64,000 bases of DNA from Heliocybe sulcata. Its lineage: Eukaryota; Basidiomycota; Agaricomycetes; Gloeophyllales; Gloeophyllaceae. The position numbers and the translations under genes were made by a program. The notes under the pieces are model-generated. The model saw only the letters and a list, made by a program, of their open reading frames with translations. It was not told the DNA's origin and did no database searches. Each line of letters starts with the position of its first letter. Within the stretch, counting starts at the first letter, position 1. The stretch spans positions 921,395 to 985,394 of the forward strand of contig ML213508.1 of NCBI GenBank assembly GCA_004369045.1, read 5' to 3'. This document shows, one piece after another, positions 22,112 through 33,653 of this stretch.

Positions 22112-23406
22112 ATCCCTTGACGGGCCTAGGTATTTCTGCGAAGCACCGCGAAGCGCTGCGAAGCCTTGCGAACGGCTCTCTGAGAACTTGAACTAGTCCT
22201 TGCTGAACTGCAACTGCAACTTGGCTTCCCTCATCATTCGTCGACATATATGTATGAGATCTCTGCTGATGATGCACAATTGTATATGCCGCATTCATGG
22301 TATCTACGGGCTACCGGCCGGACCAGACCTACTGTGGTGCACATAGTCCCCATTACACGACACCCAGACATTCGGCTCTTCATGAAGAGATCTTCACTTC
22401 TCATACAGCGCGTTGAACCGGTGCTCTCTGATACGGAGAAAATACTAAGGCATAGATATCCTCGCAAAATTCAGAAGCTGCATCCACATAGTGGTCCTGG
22501 CTGACCGACTCGGTGGCTCGGTGACGAAGTACAAGTTTTATCACGCCTAAAACCGTCGAATATAGTTTCTCACATGCTCGTGAGGAGTGCGTATCTGGAA
22601 AGCCTGTGGCCACAAGAGCTGGGTTGAATAGCTGGCCTGCTTGCCGCAATACTATAGTAAGCTCACTCACCGTTATACTCCTTCTATGACATTAATCCGG
22701 GCCTAGTAGGTGCAGTATGCCACTCAGAACACTTCCTAAGCACTCCTCAAGTCATCTGTCGCCTTTCTTGTGCCATTCGCAGGTCGTTCGCAGGTGTCGC
22801 CGGTTGTTCGCAGGTGTTTCGCAGTTGTTTCGCAGGTGTTTCGTAAGGCAAGTGATCGAGTCCGATCGACTCATCGGAACGTAGCGATCACATCGGCAGG
22901 GCGTAATCTCGTGAGTCATATACATCGTCCAGCCTGCATCGCTTTCACGACAACTCAAAGGACAGTGTTGCACAGCGCAACCTCGCGCCCTCTTCCTTGT
23001 TGCAAATAGGTCACTGCATGTATACGAGCGCATGGTGGGCGAGCCGTAACCTGTCCTTCATTTATTCGTTATATCTATACATGCCGTAGAGCAGTGCTAG
23101 ACTACTGTACTCCCCGGTGCCGCTGACGTTAAGGCGCTGGGATACCGTAAGTGCGGCTCGCCTACGCGCCTACTCAGCACTCAGTGCTTTTCACTATGTT
23201 TGGCGATCCGAGCTTTAAGCTTTGCTTGCTGAGAACAGCTGACTGCATATCCTGAACCCCTGGTCGACATACAAACTAGCGACAGACCACCCCCAGAAGC
23301 TTCTATAACATTGTGCTCGCAAGAAACACTGTGTTGCAGGTGTTTCGCAGATTGCACAGCCACGTTTCGCAGCGCTTCGCAGAAATCTTGTGACCCATCC
23401 CTTGAC
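22112..23406. mobile_element. non-autonomous Mutator-like (MULE) element with 10-bp target duplication
   Basis: The element occupies 22122-23396 (1,275 bp) between two perfect copies of ATCCCTTGAC (22112-22121 and 23397-23406). Its ends are imperfect inverted repeats: left GGGCCTAGGTATTTCTGCG; right, on the minus strand, GGGTCACAAGATTTCTGCG. Inside both ends the repeat continues with iterations of GCGAAGC / GCTGCGAA. No open frame longer than about 90 codons is present, so it is non-autonomous. A 9-11 bp duplication with GGG-starting TIRs is the Mutator pattern; the superfamily is inferred. It interrupts the terpene synthase relic in the stretch encoding the C-terminal helix. Confidence 0.75.
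22785..22853. repeat. degenerate tandem repeat of TTCGCAGGTG inside the MULE
   Basis: Six or so iterations of TTCGCAGGTG/TTTCGCAGTTG lie back to back. The same core recurs at both transposon ends (TTTCGCAG... and CTGCGAA...), so the array probably arose by expansion of the terminal-repeat motif. Confidence 0.6.
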
Positions 23407-23840
23407 TACTCTGTCTACCTCGGGACCCCAAGACGGTAGACTGCCCTTGTCCCGCGAGAAATCATTGACGAGCTGCTCGTAGTGCACCCCTATGTGGTCG
23501 AATGCCTCCTGGAGGTCAAAGTTCTTGCTCTACATCAGGACGCTGACGATGTTCATGGCATGGATACCTCGCTCAGCCTCCATCCTGTACGAACCAAGGT
23601 CCTGAAGACGATGAATTATAGCACACGATACCAAATAACGGCGCTGCAGCAGACTTGCATTTGCCCATGTTCAAGAAGTGAGGGTCCCGGAAGACCTCGT
23701 CTGGCAGGTCTTCTCCCATCGCATATTCTAACAATGCAAAACAGGTGAAGACGGCGCTGCCGCGCCTTCGCAGAGGCACAGATGCCCGCCGGCTTTAGGC
23801 TGTACTCCCTTATGCCGTGGCTCTCCATTTCAGGGGCACA

Positions 23841-24916
23841 AAGCCCTGGCTAGCCCCAGTCCCGAGCGGCGATTCAGAGTATCCAGGCATAAGCTTGCTC
23901 GCAATAAGATAGATGATCCTGGCTGAGGTCGGTGCGGGTACAGCGGAACTGGGTGTATGTATAAACCTATATAGGATAAACGCGTAGCGTCGAAGGAACG
24001 TGGTCCATGAGTCCGTCTAGAGCGAGATCACGTTCGTGGCTGACCTTGAGCAGCACATCACAGATGCAACCTTCTTACTCATCTTGCCGCACATATATAC
24101 ATACCTGGCAATCAGTCATACGCGTCGCAGTATTAGACAATACGTCGATGAGTCGTAGGGGTTCTCTTGAGACAGGTATTTCCTCTCTTCTGAAAGAACT
24201 GGACTGCCAAGACTTGTGGCAAGAGAAACAACTGGCAGTGGAACGCCGCAGATCATCAGAAACCGTAGAGCAGTGGAAAAATCTGAGCGAGGCGGACAGC
24301 AAGATTCTTGAGCGGAGCGGGTCGATACGTGGGCTATCAACCAGACAAGTATAACAGTACCAAGACTCTACCTCAGCACTCATCAGGGACTATACTTGTT
24401 CGAGAGTGCCGGGAGAATCGCACGATGATAGTAAGCCCTGGAGGCCAGGCCGAGCAAGGAGGGCGCGGTGCATTAGTCGAGAACCGGCAAATGAAGAGTT
24501 CCAGTCACTGACAACCGCTGTGGTCTATCCAAAGACGTGTCGATTCATCGTACACCCAAAGTCCTTCGAGATGGAGACCTGAGAGAGGAGATATTCAAAC
24601 AGTGGAGGACCAGGTAGGGGAAGACCGTGGAAAACAAACGTGGGAATAACATGCCGAGCGCATGCCCGCTAATAGTGCAGTGCTCGCCTAATGATTATAC
24701 ACGTACTTATACCTCCGTATCGAAGGAGTCGATGATTACACTATGACTGCTGTTCATCTGAATTCTGCTGCTTAATGACAATACTAGGCAAGTAGAATGA
24801 CAAACCTTGTATGTGCCGGAATACAACACTCGGCCTTCTCGGATTAACTCAGTGATGTCCGTCAATCTATCACAGGCCTTATGGATTGGAGATGAACGCG
24901 GCTGGCGACACTTCAG
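23841..24916. other. region between the terpene synthase relic and the beta-lactamase gene
   Basis: A 115-codon plus-strand frame at 24007-24354 (helical, charged: LLKELDCQDLWQEKQ) has no recognised family or clear splice context. No upstream terpene synthase exons could be found here. No gene is called. Confidence 0.3.
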
Positions 24917-26902
24917 ATGAGGGCTACTCGCTCAACCATGTCTACTTCTGACCTTGGATGTGCTAAAGGCATTCCCCAATCTTCAAAGACGAGCTTGGCT
25001 CAAGCCAAGGCCTTTTCGTGGCGTTGGCTTGCGGCTTCACTTTGCTGTGGCTGTTTGTTGGCTCTGCTAGGGGACCGATACAGATGGTCTAAGCTACTTT
25101 CACGGTCGCATGAACGGCCTCTACAACGACTTCTGTGCAATCACCCGTTTCCGATACCGACCGAACTCTCTGTGGCAGACCCATCCGTATTAGCAGTTCT
25201 CGAGCGACAGTTGCAAGGCCGAGCGTCAGACGAGCGCATTGACAGTCTGTCTGTAGCGATCGTCACTTCGTCTGGCTCTCTTTTCGAATGGAATCATGGT
25301 GTCGTGAAGGCGAACGAAACGAGTCCAGGCCAACAGGGGAAGACGGATCGCAATACTATATATCGTCTCATCTCTCTCTCGAAGCTCATCACGACAGTGC
25401 AGACGTGGATCCTGAGCGACCGCGGTTTATTGTCCTGGTAAGCTTCACTCTGGACACTGTATGTGTTGACTCGTGGCTTACTCCACGCATGGACCTTAGG
25501 ACCGACGAAGTATCAAAATACATCCACGAATTGGACAATGATGACAATCGGCCCATGACTATCCAAGAAGTCGCTTCCCACCTGGCTGGAATACCATCCA
25601 ACATGCCTCCAGGCCCAATGCCTGGATGGCCGTATAGCCTGGAGGGTGCAGGAGAGCCTCCCGACAACGGGCTCCCATTCCCAACTCGGGAATCGTTACT
25701 CCAGGCAATAAACAGTCATTCACTTACGGTCCCACCTGGCTCCTACCCAGTCTATTCCAACACTGGTTTTTCGATACTTGGCATGGTCAATGTCGCTGCC
25801 GACGGTGGCTCAGAGAACCACGATGCGCTCGTCCAGCGCGATATCTTCGGTCCTCTAGGTATGAGCAGTTCCGGCTACCATATATCGCAGCTGGGAAAAA
25901 GCAAGGTAGCGATACCTTCCAATGCACCGCACGAGGCAGTAAGTTGTTCGATCGCATCGCTCGGCTTGAACAGCTTATTCAATGACCGCGTCTTTAGGAT
26001 TGGGACTTCCTAGACGCGATGAACCCTTCCGGTGGCTGTTTTAGCACCCTCGCCGACCTCATCAAACTCATGCAAGGTCTACTATCCCAAGACCCAAATC
26101 ATCGTCTACTGAGCGGCCATTCGATGCGCTCGTGGATGCGTCCTCTATATCCGTGGTATGACGATGTGACTGAACAGGGAATCCTGTGGGAGATACGCAA
26201 GTACCGCAATACATGGGGTCAGACTCAGCGGCTCTACGAGAAATGTTCGCGTCCTTCTTACTCGCCAGCGATCATCGCACTGACTACAGTACGGTACTCT
26301 AGACGGCCAATCCGAAGGATACCACACCGCATTGTCAATCAATCCCTCTCTTAACTACGGTGTCATCGTGCTCTCGACAGGATCCTACTTCGACACGCTC
26401 AATCTGACCATGGAGGTTATCCAAACAGTGCAGCCCTCTTTTGATCTTTTCGTTCAAGCGACCATGCGGCACCTATACGAGGGACGCTGGCTATCTACAG
26501 ACCCCGATGGCAAAGGCAGTGAAATCGTGCTCAGTATCGCTGGCGGGTCTATGTGGGCTGAGAAGGTAGTCCTGAATGGCTCAGATATCCTGAGGCTCGT
26601 TCAGCGAAAGAATAAGACGGAACGTGTTCCGGTCTGGTCCACAGGAAGGCCAGAAGAATTCAGGTAAAACTTCCAGTATGCTGGCGCCGTCTATGTACGA
26701 TGCTCACGACTATCATACCAGATTCGCGTTCGGGTTGCCGTCCGAGAACGATCAGTCTGGTCATGGATGTTTGCTATACTCGTTTGGTATGGATATAGGC
26801 TATGCCAAGGGTGCACCCATTAACCAGATGACTTTCTCTGGTGATGATGCTGATAGAACACTCTTTGTGCCTTCAGTGGGCGATAAATTACGAAGAGCCT
26901 AG
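24917..26902 (+). CDS. membrane-anchored serine beta-lactamase-family protein (582 aa)
   Basis: Exons 24917-25437, 25500-25938, 25998-26244, 26303-26663 and 26722-26902 sum to 1749 nt. An N-terminal hydrophobic segment (WLAASLCCGCLLALL) at about residue 35 suggests a signal anchor. The catalytic fold shows SxxK (ISLSKLI), YxN (VYSNTGFSILG), PSGGCFSTLADL and SEGYHTALSINP, the positions expected for class C beta-lactamase/PBP-like hydrolases. The C-terminal domain ends with FGMDIGYAKGAPI, shared by fungal homologues as I know them. Fungal members act as esterases, transesterases (LovD type) or unknown hydrolases; no substrate can be assigned. Its position between the terpene synthase relic and the methyltransferases makes a role in the same pathway plausible but unproven. 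Confidence 0.88.
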
Positions 26903-27280
26903 GGGTGCCGATATTCAATAAAGCCCGTGACGGTATTCGTCCCGCACCGTTTGTATAATCCGTGTGCTACCGTCTGGCCAGCAACATCTGGCACTCGGCT
27001 CAATTGCTATATCATAGAGGATAGGTGACGCAGCTAAATGAGTGACGCTACCGCCACTGAGCAATTCCGGTCGACGCAGGTAAATAGCGATAGCCCCCGC
27101 AAAACAGCGCCAGGTAGGCTTCGAGTTGCTCGCACATGAATTTTGTTAAATCTGCCCATTCTATGGTGCCATCCCGGCCATACTAACAAAGTCCAAATTC
27201 CAAGGCATGCAACGATCCCCTGGAATCAAGTCTCAGTTCTTATGATGCAATCGATCTGCAGAATCCAATCGTGATGTTCC
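26903..27280. other. short convergent intergenic gap
   Basis: 3' flanks of the beta-lactamase gene and OMT1. Nothing else is seen. Confidence 0.4.
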
Positions 27281-29108
27281 TCACCTTGTGGCATGAACAG
27301 CTTTGATTCGCATCCCTGCAAGTCTAGCCAAATGTTCCATGCGGTCATACGTGCGTACGAATGCTATTCATGATGATTGAATTAGAGTGAGAAATGATAG
27401 CAGTATGATAGCAGTTATCAGTCCTTACAGTTACAAAAAGCGAGGAGGCACACGTTGAGGTTATGCGCTAACTGTCTGTTGTCCCCGTACTCTTGTGGTA
27501 GGAACGGCGGAGGCGGGATTGGGACGTATTGATCCTTTCCTGAGAGAGCGTCCAAGGATGTTCTGATATCACGACCGTCGCTGGAGACTGTCACAGGGTA
27601 CACAAGGGAATCAATGACAAGCAATTTACTCTTGAGAATAGGTTGATCCGTGCCGTTTAGAACGAGTACGTGACACACGCACCTTGCCATCTGTGAGGCA
27701 ATCTCTGAGATGATCCAAAATTCTTGCCGCCTCAACATCAGACCAGGCGTGGACAACTGCGGCGTAGTACATCAGTTGCGTATGCCTAACGGGAATATGC
27801 AGAGATACCATACCATCTGCCAGCACAAAGACGTAACTCCCGGTGCCGTGGCGCCTGTTTGGTTCGAAAAAGTTTTGGCCTTCGAATTTAACCAGGTTTG
27901 AAAGACCTCTGGAGGCTACGTGCTTATCAGCCGCCCCCTTTAGACTCGGAAGGTCTTGAACTATGAATGACTTGATCTCGGGATGGCTGTCTCAGAAGGT
28001 CAGGATCAATCCAGAATTTAATTGCAGGAACTCGCGCTATAGCCAGGTCACAGCACAACGTGCCTTGGCCTCCGCCAACATCGACAATAGCACCCATATC
28101 CTTTGCAAGATGGATCCAGGGGACATCTCGCACAACTGCGTTATTTGTGGCACTGCCGAAGCCCGCCACTCTGGTTGGAACGTTAGAACATGAAGGTGGT
28201 GTGATCGTCAGGTATGGAGAATTGAAGTCACTCACGCTAATGCGAACTTCTCCGCCTCTTCCGAATCAGTATCAAGGAGACCACCTGCGCCAAAAACGGG
28301 CAACGGAGTGTTCGTATACAGGTTCCAGCCCGTGCTAGCAGGATCTCTTGACATGCGGACTCTCTCATCCGGATGTGTCATTAGATCCGGTATTTTGCTT
28401 GCAGAGCCATGCACAAAATACGTCCTGCACAACGTGTTGACCGATTCAATGACTGTGATAGGAGGCACAGACTCACATATTCTTGGCGACGTAGTACGAT
28501 TGAGAACCCTTCTTCAAGGTATGACTGCGGCGACTGTTCGCGAAGTAGCCGGGTTTTGTCTCGCGAAACCAGCGATGCGTAATCAAGAGACGCCGAATAC
28601 TCTCTATATGAATGGACGGCTTAGTAGAAGGACCATGTTGCAGTATGTACCGAGCACACCTAGCTTCGAACAGTTTGTGCCAGTTTTTGCTGCGATGACT
28701 TGGAGCTGTTCTCCAGTTTCTGGGTCCTCAGCCTCTTCCAATATCTCATGGAGATCCAGTTGCGCAGCGAGACGTAGTCCAGGCATTTCTCCAGAGGCAA
28801 AAGATGTTTTAACCACGGCTTCGAATGGATTCTCCACCAGGAGACGCAAGCGGTCCTAATCCATGGCTTTGATCAATGCCTGTAATGACCATGACGCTGG
28901 AAAGTTGAATCACCAGGCAGCCGAGTGCGGCCCTTTGCGCTTCATACATCCTTGGCGGTGACAGGTACGAGATGTGGTCTAGTGGATGAGGTCGGCTGGT
29001 GCACAATGAAGGTTCCGGTACGCCTTGCCGCACAAATTCAGCTTTCAAAATATCAATAGAGGCTGTGAGCGTGTGCAAGAGGGAAGAGAGTTCGGATGTC
29101 TGCGCCAT
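27281..29108 (-). CDS. SAM-dependent O-methyltransferase 1 (457 aa)
   Basis: Nine exons, complement(27281-27363, 27429-27630, 27683-27756, 27814-27986, 28036-28170, 28236-28424, 28477-28603, 28660-28855, 28914-29108), 1374 nt. The N-terminal half is the winged-helix dimerisation domain (RRLLITHRWFRETKPGYFAN). The catalytic half has the SAM motif I IVDVGGGQGTLCCDLA, the downstream SFIVQDLPSL and the catalytic His segment DVVHAWSDVEAARIL. This is the layout of fungal O-methyltransferases annotated as sterigmatocystin 6-O-methyltransferase-like, which methylate hydroxyls of polyketides, aromatics or terpenoids. The intron after motif I (27987-28035) starts with GC. The ATG at 29108 (MAQTSELSS) matches the start of OMT2; an upstream in-frame extension exists but is not conserved. 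Acceptor substrate unknown. Confidence 0.9.
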
Positions 29109-29624
29109 CTCGAGGTCAAGGAGAATAAGTTCGTTGGGCAAGAGAAGTGGAGGATAAGCCTCCAAACTATAGCGGAACAGACTCGCGTCAATATGATCAG
29201 CGTCCGTGACTGCGGAAGTGAGGGAAATTACAAAGTCAGATACTTGCCGGAAGTTCTCTCTGGAGCGGCCGTCAGGTTTGACTCTCAAAGATGCGCATAC
29301 TATGATTAGTACCACCGACAAGAGAAACACCAGCTTCCATACTGAGGTCATGGTTATCCTTAGCGTCCTGCCTTTGCTGTCGAGATCGCTAATTATAAAA
29401 CAGATGTGCCTTCTGTCCCCTTTTGCCAGAAGGGCATGAGAGAAATACGGGTATCAGGAGTCGGAAGTTACGTACCCTTCTGCATCCAAGAGGAACACTA
29501 GGCCACAGGTCACCTCAGGTGCAGCGTTCCCAAATTGACAACAGGAGGCAGATCATGTCGATGTCAGCGGAGGTCGGAACGGTTTGGGCAAGTATTTACG
29601 ACTGTATGAGGAAGTAACCGAATG

Positions 29625-29634
29625 TATATATAAA
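29625..29634 (+). promoter_or_regulatory. TATA box of an unidentified plus-strand transcript
   Basis: TATATATAAA, 58 nt before an ATG at 29682 and 116 nt before the candidate exon at 29750. Confidence 0.35.
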
Positions 29635-29749
29635 CCGCACTGTCGAGGGGCTTGGGTGTCAGGTTAGCCCTGAGACATATAATGGACATGAACGCACCCA
29701 AGGCAAAATCTCATGCTCTTGAATGGTTAACTTCCTTCAGGCGACTACG

Positions 29750-29866
29750 ATGAACAAGGCCCATTCATCAGACAGTCCTGACGTAACGGCGTCGCGCGTC
29801 CACGCAATCTATGAAGAGAACGCCAATCGTCTCAGTATGGCACGCCGGTTCCAGAGTAAACCGTAT
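29750..29866 (+). CDS. candidate first exon of an unidentified (possibly broken) gene
   Basis: An ATG opens 39 codons (MNKAHSSDSPDVTASRVHAI, then YEENANRLSMARRFQSKPY) ending exactly at a strong GTAAGT donor in phase 0, downstream of a TATA box. I could not follow it convincingly into later exons: the possible acceptors lead to stops within tens of codons. It may be a small gene or the remnant of a lost cluster gene. No family is recognised. Confidence 0.25.
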
Positions 29867-30867
29867 GTAAGTAACAGGACAGAATATTTGGATTGAGCAA
29901 TTCCTCAGACACCACGCACGGCGGGCATATCTGGCAAATAGACGTGTGACGCTACGGACTCCCGCCTGAAGCGTTTGGAAGGCATCTCAATTTGTGCGCT
30001 GGCGGTTTGACTACGATGCAGGACGAGCCCGGTTAACAAGTGTTGCTCTGGGTTAGCCATCTTCAACGAGTCTGCAGAGCCGGCCATCCAGTTCTCGGAG
30101 GACAACCGGCGCTGAGGAGTTCGTCCAGATTCCTCATGCGATGTGCGAGACGCGATGGCTGCTAAGATTGGCCGTGCACTGCCGTCAAGTCTACCTCGTT
30201 AGTTCCTCTTTAGTTAAGACCGAGATAAATCCAGAGGCATGACTGAAGGATGCGTGACAGAATGCCCGGAAAACCTCTGTTTACAACGCCACCAGGAAGT
30301 TTCGGGTATATTAGTATACATCACTTATAGTCTTGCTGCCGGGAGTAGAGTAAATCGGGATTTGCAGTCTCTATGGGAGAGACCCTGCACGTGGATAGAA
30401 ATCGCGAGAATGGAGTCGCGGGCCCAGAACCGCCAGAGGATATCGAGTCCGGCTTCCCTGAGGAGCAAAACGCATAGACGGAGTAGCAAGTTCCATCTGT
30501 TAAAACGCGGACCTATTGGTCCGCCATAGTACTGAAATTCTGTTGCCCGTATGCTCTGCGAGTCTGTAGTGAATGCAATATTGCATGGACGGTCATCGCC
30601 AGAGGGTTCAGACACAAGATTTGATTCAACTAGATGGTCTAGAGGGGGACGAAAGGTCTCTAGTGTAGGAGGCAGGTCCTGTAGCAGTACTATGAAGCAG
30701 TGTTCTGTGGTACAAGCAAGAACGAGAGGATGCTGACTTGGAGATTTCAAGGATCGACCTGCACCGATTTAGGTCGCTCGCACGAAATGGAAATGCCGGC
30801 GGATGCCGGTTCTTATTGTTAACTATGAAACCCGTTTGCTCGCCTACTCGAAAGACGCGCCTTCTCT

Positions 30868-33477
30868 ATGGAACCCAATATCGCTCGTGTACTCGGTTTC
30901 ATGGATGAGACGCGCCCCCAAGTCCAGTTAATGGCTGAAACATTTTCGCAAGTATCATATATGATTAATGCGCACCCGGGCGCTGTACGGCCTTTGGCAT
31001 GTATCACTACAATCATGCCGACCATCGTAGCACTGGGCACCCTGCTTTCCGTTCTGCTTGGGGTGCTATTTCTCCGAAGGACCCCCCGGAAATCCAGCCT
31101 GGATAAAGTTCCAGGACCGGCCGCCGAATCATTTCTTACCGGTACGCAAAGCTCGAGTCATGTATATGGGAGCAGTTACGAAGAAAGCCTTACAGGTCAT
31201 TTGCTGAAACTCTTCGACCCAAGCGGGCCCTTCCACAAAAACCTGGTAAATGCTTACGGGCAAGTCGTGAAGATCCAAGGGCTCCTCGGGGTTTGTGCCA
31301 ATTTGTCACTGAATGGCGACATCGAATGAGATCTCGACAGGCGGACCAACTCTACATTACTGATCCCAGAGCCATTTCTTATATCCTCGCGAACGATAAT
31401 GGCATCTTCGAGTCACCTCGGTAAGTCCATCACTGCAGGTTGATTAACATTGATGCACTGACGACGTACATGCGCCTCCTGATTCTTATTTCGCAGGCAA
31501 ACCGTTTCGTAAGTCTTGTTATGCGCGTAATCGCATTTGTTTGACACGCTGCCGTTTAGCCTGGGTAACGTACTCTTCGGACCTGGACTGGGTGGCGTGA
31601 GTGGTGAGTAGCTGAGTTACGACGGGACTCTGGTCTATAAGCGCGTTTTGCATACAGGGCCACAACACAAGAAGCAACGTAAAGTCCTGAACCCAGTCTT
31701 TGCGCCGGGACATATCAAGCAGATCACGCCTACTCTCTTTCAAGTGGGAAGGGAGCTCCAGGATCTGCTCTCGGCCAGAGTAAAGTCGGATGGGACAGAG
31801 CTCGACGTGCTGCGTTGGTGTACGCGAGCGAGCATCGAGTGCCTCGGGCGCGGAATTCTTGGTTATTCCTTCGGCGACCTTGACGGCCAAAACCAGTACG
31901 CAGACGCGTCCAACACTCTCATGTACGCCTTGATTCCGCCTAGAGCGATTAAATATAACCAACTTTGGCATCAGCCCGAACGTGGGGAAGCTCCGGGTGT
32001 TCGTACCGCTTCTGCCCCTTCTCCGTAAGCTCTGTCCGGCATCGCTCCAGCGACCCGTGATCTCGGCTCTGGCGGCATTTTGGCCGAATTTGAAGGCCCT
32101 GAAGCACGATATCGACGTACTCTCTGATACCGCTCTTCGGATATACAACGATGCGTGTGGAGCCTCCCAGGATCACCTCACAGGCGACGACAAGAACATA
32201 TTGACCATGCTGAGTGAGTATTGTCACCCCTGGATAGCAGTACAGTGACTTAGGCATAATATATGTGTCGTCATTCTTAGTCGAAGCCAATAGCACAGTT
32301 ACAGCGAAAGAACATCTGACCCGGGATGAAATTCTAGGAATAATATCGTGAGTCATATTGTCCAGCCCTTCCTTGACAAGTCTTATGGATCTCATTCAGT
32401 ATCATCATGTTCGCGGGGTCGGACACTGTAGGTCCTCCTTCATGCCACCATTTTCATTTACGCCTTAACCACCCCTTTCAGACCTCAAACACCCTAGTCC
32501 GCATTTTGGAGATCCTCGCTAGGAACCCTGATGTCCAAGCGCGGCTGAAGAACGAACTCCTGTCCGCATTTGCCGGTGCAAACGATATCGAACACGGTAC
32601 GCTCGTACAGCTGCCCTATCTCGACGCCGTAGTCAAGGAGACCTTGAGATTGTACGTCCGCGAGTTTATGCAGCTTATAGGTTGTCACAGGGCTCATATT
32701 CTGCGCGGTGTAGGCATCCCCCGCTGGTAATGATGGATCGCCAGTGCGTCGCGTCGCTGCACTCACAGTCTAATCACGGGCGGCTAACGACAGAGTACCT
32801 GATTCAGTACGAACGAGGACGCTGCCCTCCCGCTCCTTGATCCCGTCACTGGGACAGACCAGAGGGAGATCTCTTCGATACCTGTGCCGCGCGGTACAAT
32901 CGTATGGATGGCGATCGCCATGAACAACGCGAACGAGAAGGTTTGGGGCTCCGATGCGAAGGAGTTCAAACCTGAACGGTGCGTCGCTCTTCTAATTTTT
33001 TTCAAAGACCTGGTACCTGATGACTACAGATGGCTGAGTGACCTTCCGCCGAAGCTCGCTGACGCGAAGATGCCTGGCGTGCTTTCTCCTTTGTAAGCCA
33101 GTCTTGTGAATATCGACGAGTTGGTTTTGACTGTGATGCGACGCTAGGATGACCTTCCTAGGCGGTCCGCGCGCTTGCATGTAAGCACCCTCCCTCTCAG
33201 GCATCCGACTAACACTCACATCCAACGGCCCGTCCAGTGGGTATCGCTTCCCGATCTTGGAAATCAGTGAGTAACCGCATGATACTCCATCAATATCTCT
33301 CATCATTACTGCCTGTATATAGAAGTGCTTCTGGCGTCTTTGCTTCAGTGCTTCGAGTTCCGACCGTCCGCGGCTCACACGGTTCACTGGCGACTTGCTC
33401 ATATCCAAGCCCCGTACACGGAGAATAGACCTGACGCGCCTAGTATGCCCCTGTGCGTCTTGGAGGAACGGTTGTAA
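30868..33477 (+). CDS. cytochrome P450 monooxygenase, cluster member (15 exons, 602 aa)
   Basis: Exons 30868-31290, 31341-31420, 31497-31508, 31560-31603, 31658-31922, 31975-32213, 32281-32347, 32400-32427, 32482-32651, 32714-32743, 32808-32978, 33030-33092, 33148-33180, 33238-33266, 33323-33477 (1809 nt, one frame). A membrane anchor (IVALGTLLSVLLGVLFL) precedes KVPGPAAESF. Then come KQRKVLNPVFAPGHIK (C-helix), IIMFAGSDTTSNT (I-helix), VVKETLRLHPP (ExxR), EISSIPVPRGTIV, FKPERWL and the haem loop FLGGPRACIGYRF with the Cys ligand. Exon 3 is only 12 nt. The family is unlike the P450 at 1098-3378 and resembles CYP5144/5037-type basidiomycete enzymes in style; I do not assign a CYP number. It lies between two O-methyltransferases, fitting a hydroxylation followed by methylation. 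A start further downstream is possible. Confidence 0.9.
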
Positions 33478-33653
33478 GGAGATTGATCCGACGTTACGAC
33501 GTGGGCGTAGATACAGTAATGACCATGGCAGTAATAGAGGGTCTGTCCCTCAGCATTACCACCGTCTCTTCAAGACTCTATCCCTATCTCCAGCACGTGC
33601 ATCCGACCCCTAAGAAACACGTTTAGATGAGACTTCATCACGCACACTGTTTC

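Larger units (their letters stand above)
21987..23840 (-). pseudogene. sesquiterpene synthase relic, split by a DNA transposon
   Basis: Minus-strand fragments match basidiomycete sesquiterpene synthases (class I terpene cyclases, FPP substrate). Upstream part (about 23840-23407): FALLEYAMGEDLPDEVF, then the region of the second metal motif (DLGSYRMEAERG, NDxxSxxxE-like), FDLQEAFDHIG and LPSWGPEVDR. Downstream part (about 22121-21987): VKGYVRGMENWAIGMLEFSV and SKRYLG, the usual end of the family (WSFESERYFG-like). The two parts are separated by a 1,275-bp transposon at 22122-23396. An in-frame stop between NIVSVLM and SKNFDL, and a frame change near the start of the preserved part, show it is otherwise decayed. 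The N-terminal half with the D(D/E)xxD motif was not found. Original product unknown. Confidence 0.75.
29109..30867. other. region between OMT1 and the second P450
   Basis: Divergent promoter space of OMT1 and the P450. It contains a TATA box at 29625-29634 and a candidate first exon at 29750-29866 (listed separately). A 141-codon minus-strand frame at 30325-30750 has no recognised motif and is not called. Confidence 0.35.

Noticed and set aside
25438-25499. Apparent read-through from the first beta-lactamase exon
   Set aside because: The stop after LLSW lies in a canonical 62-nt intron, and the next exon continues in frame, so it is not a pseudogene.
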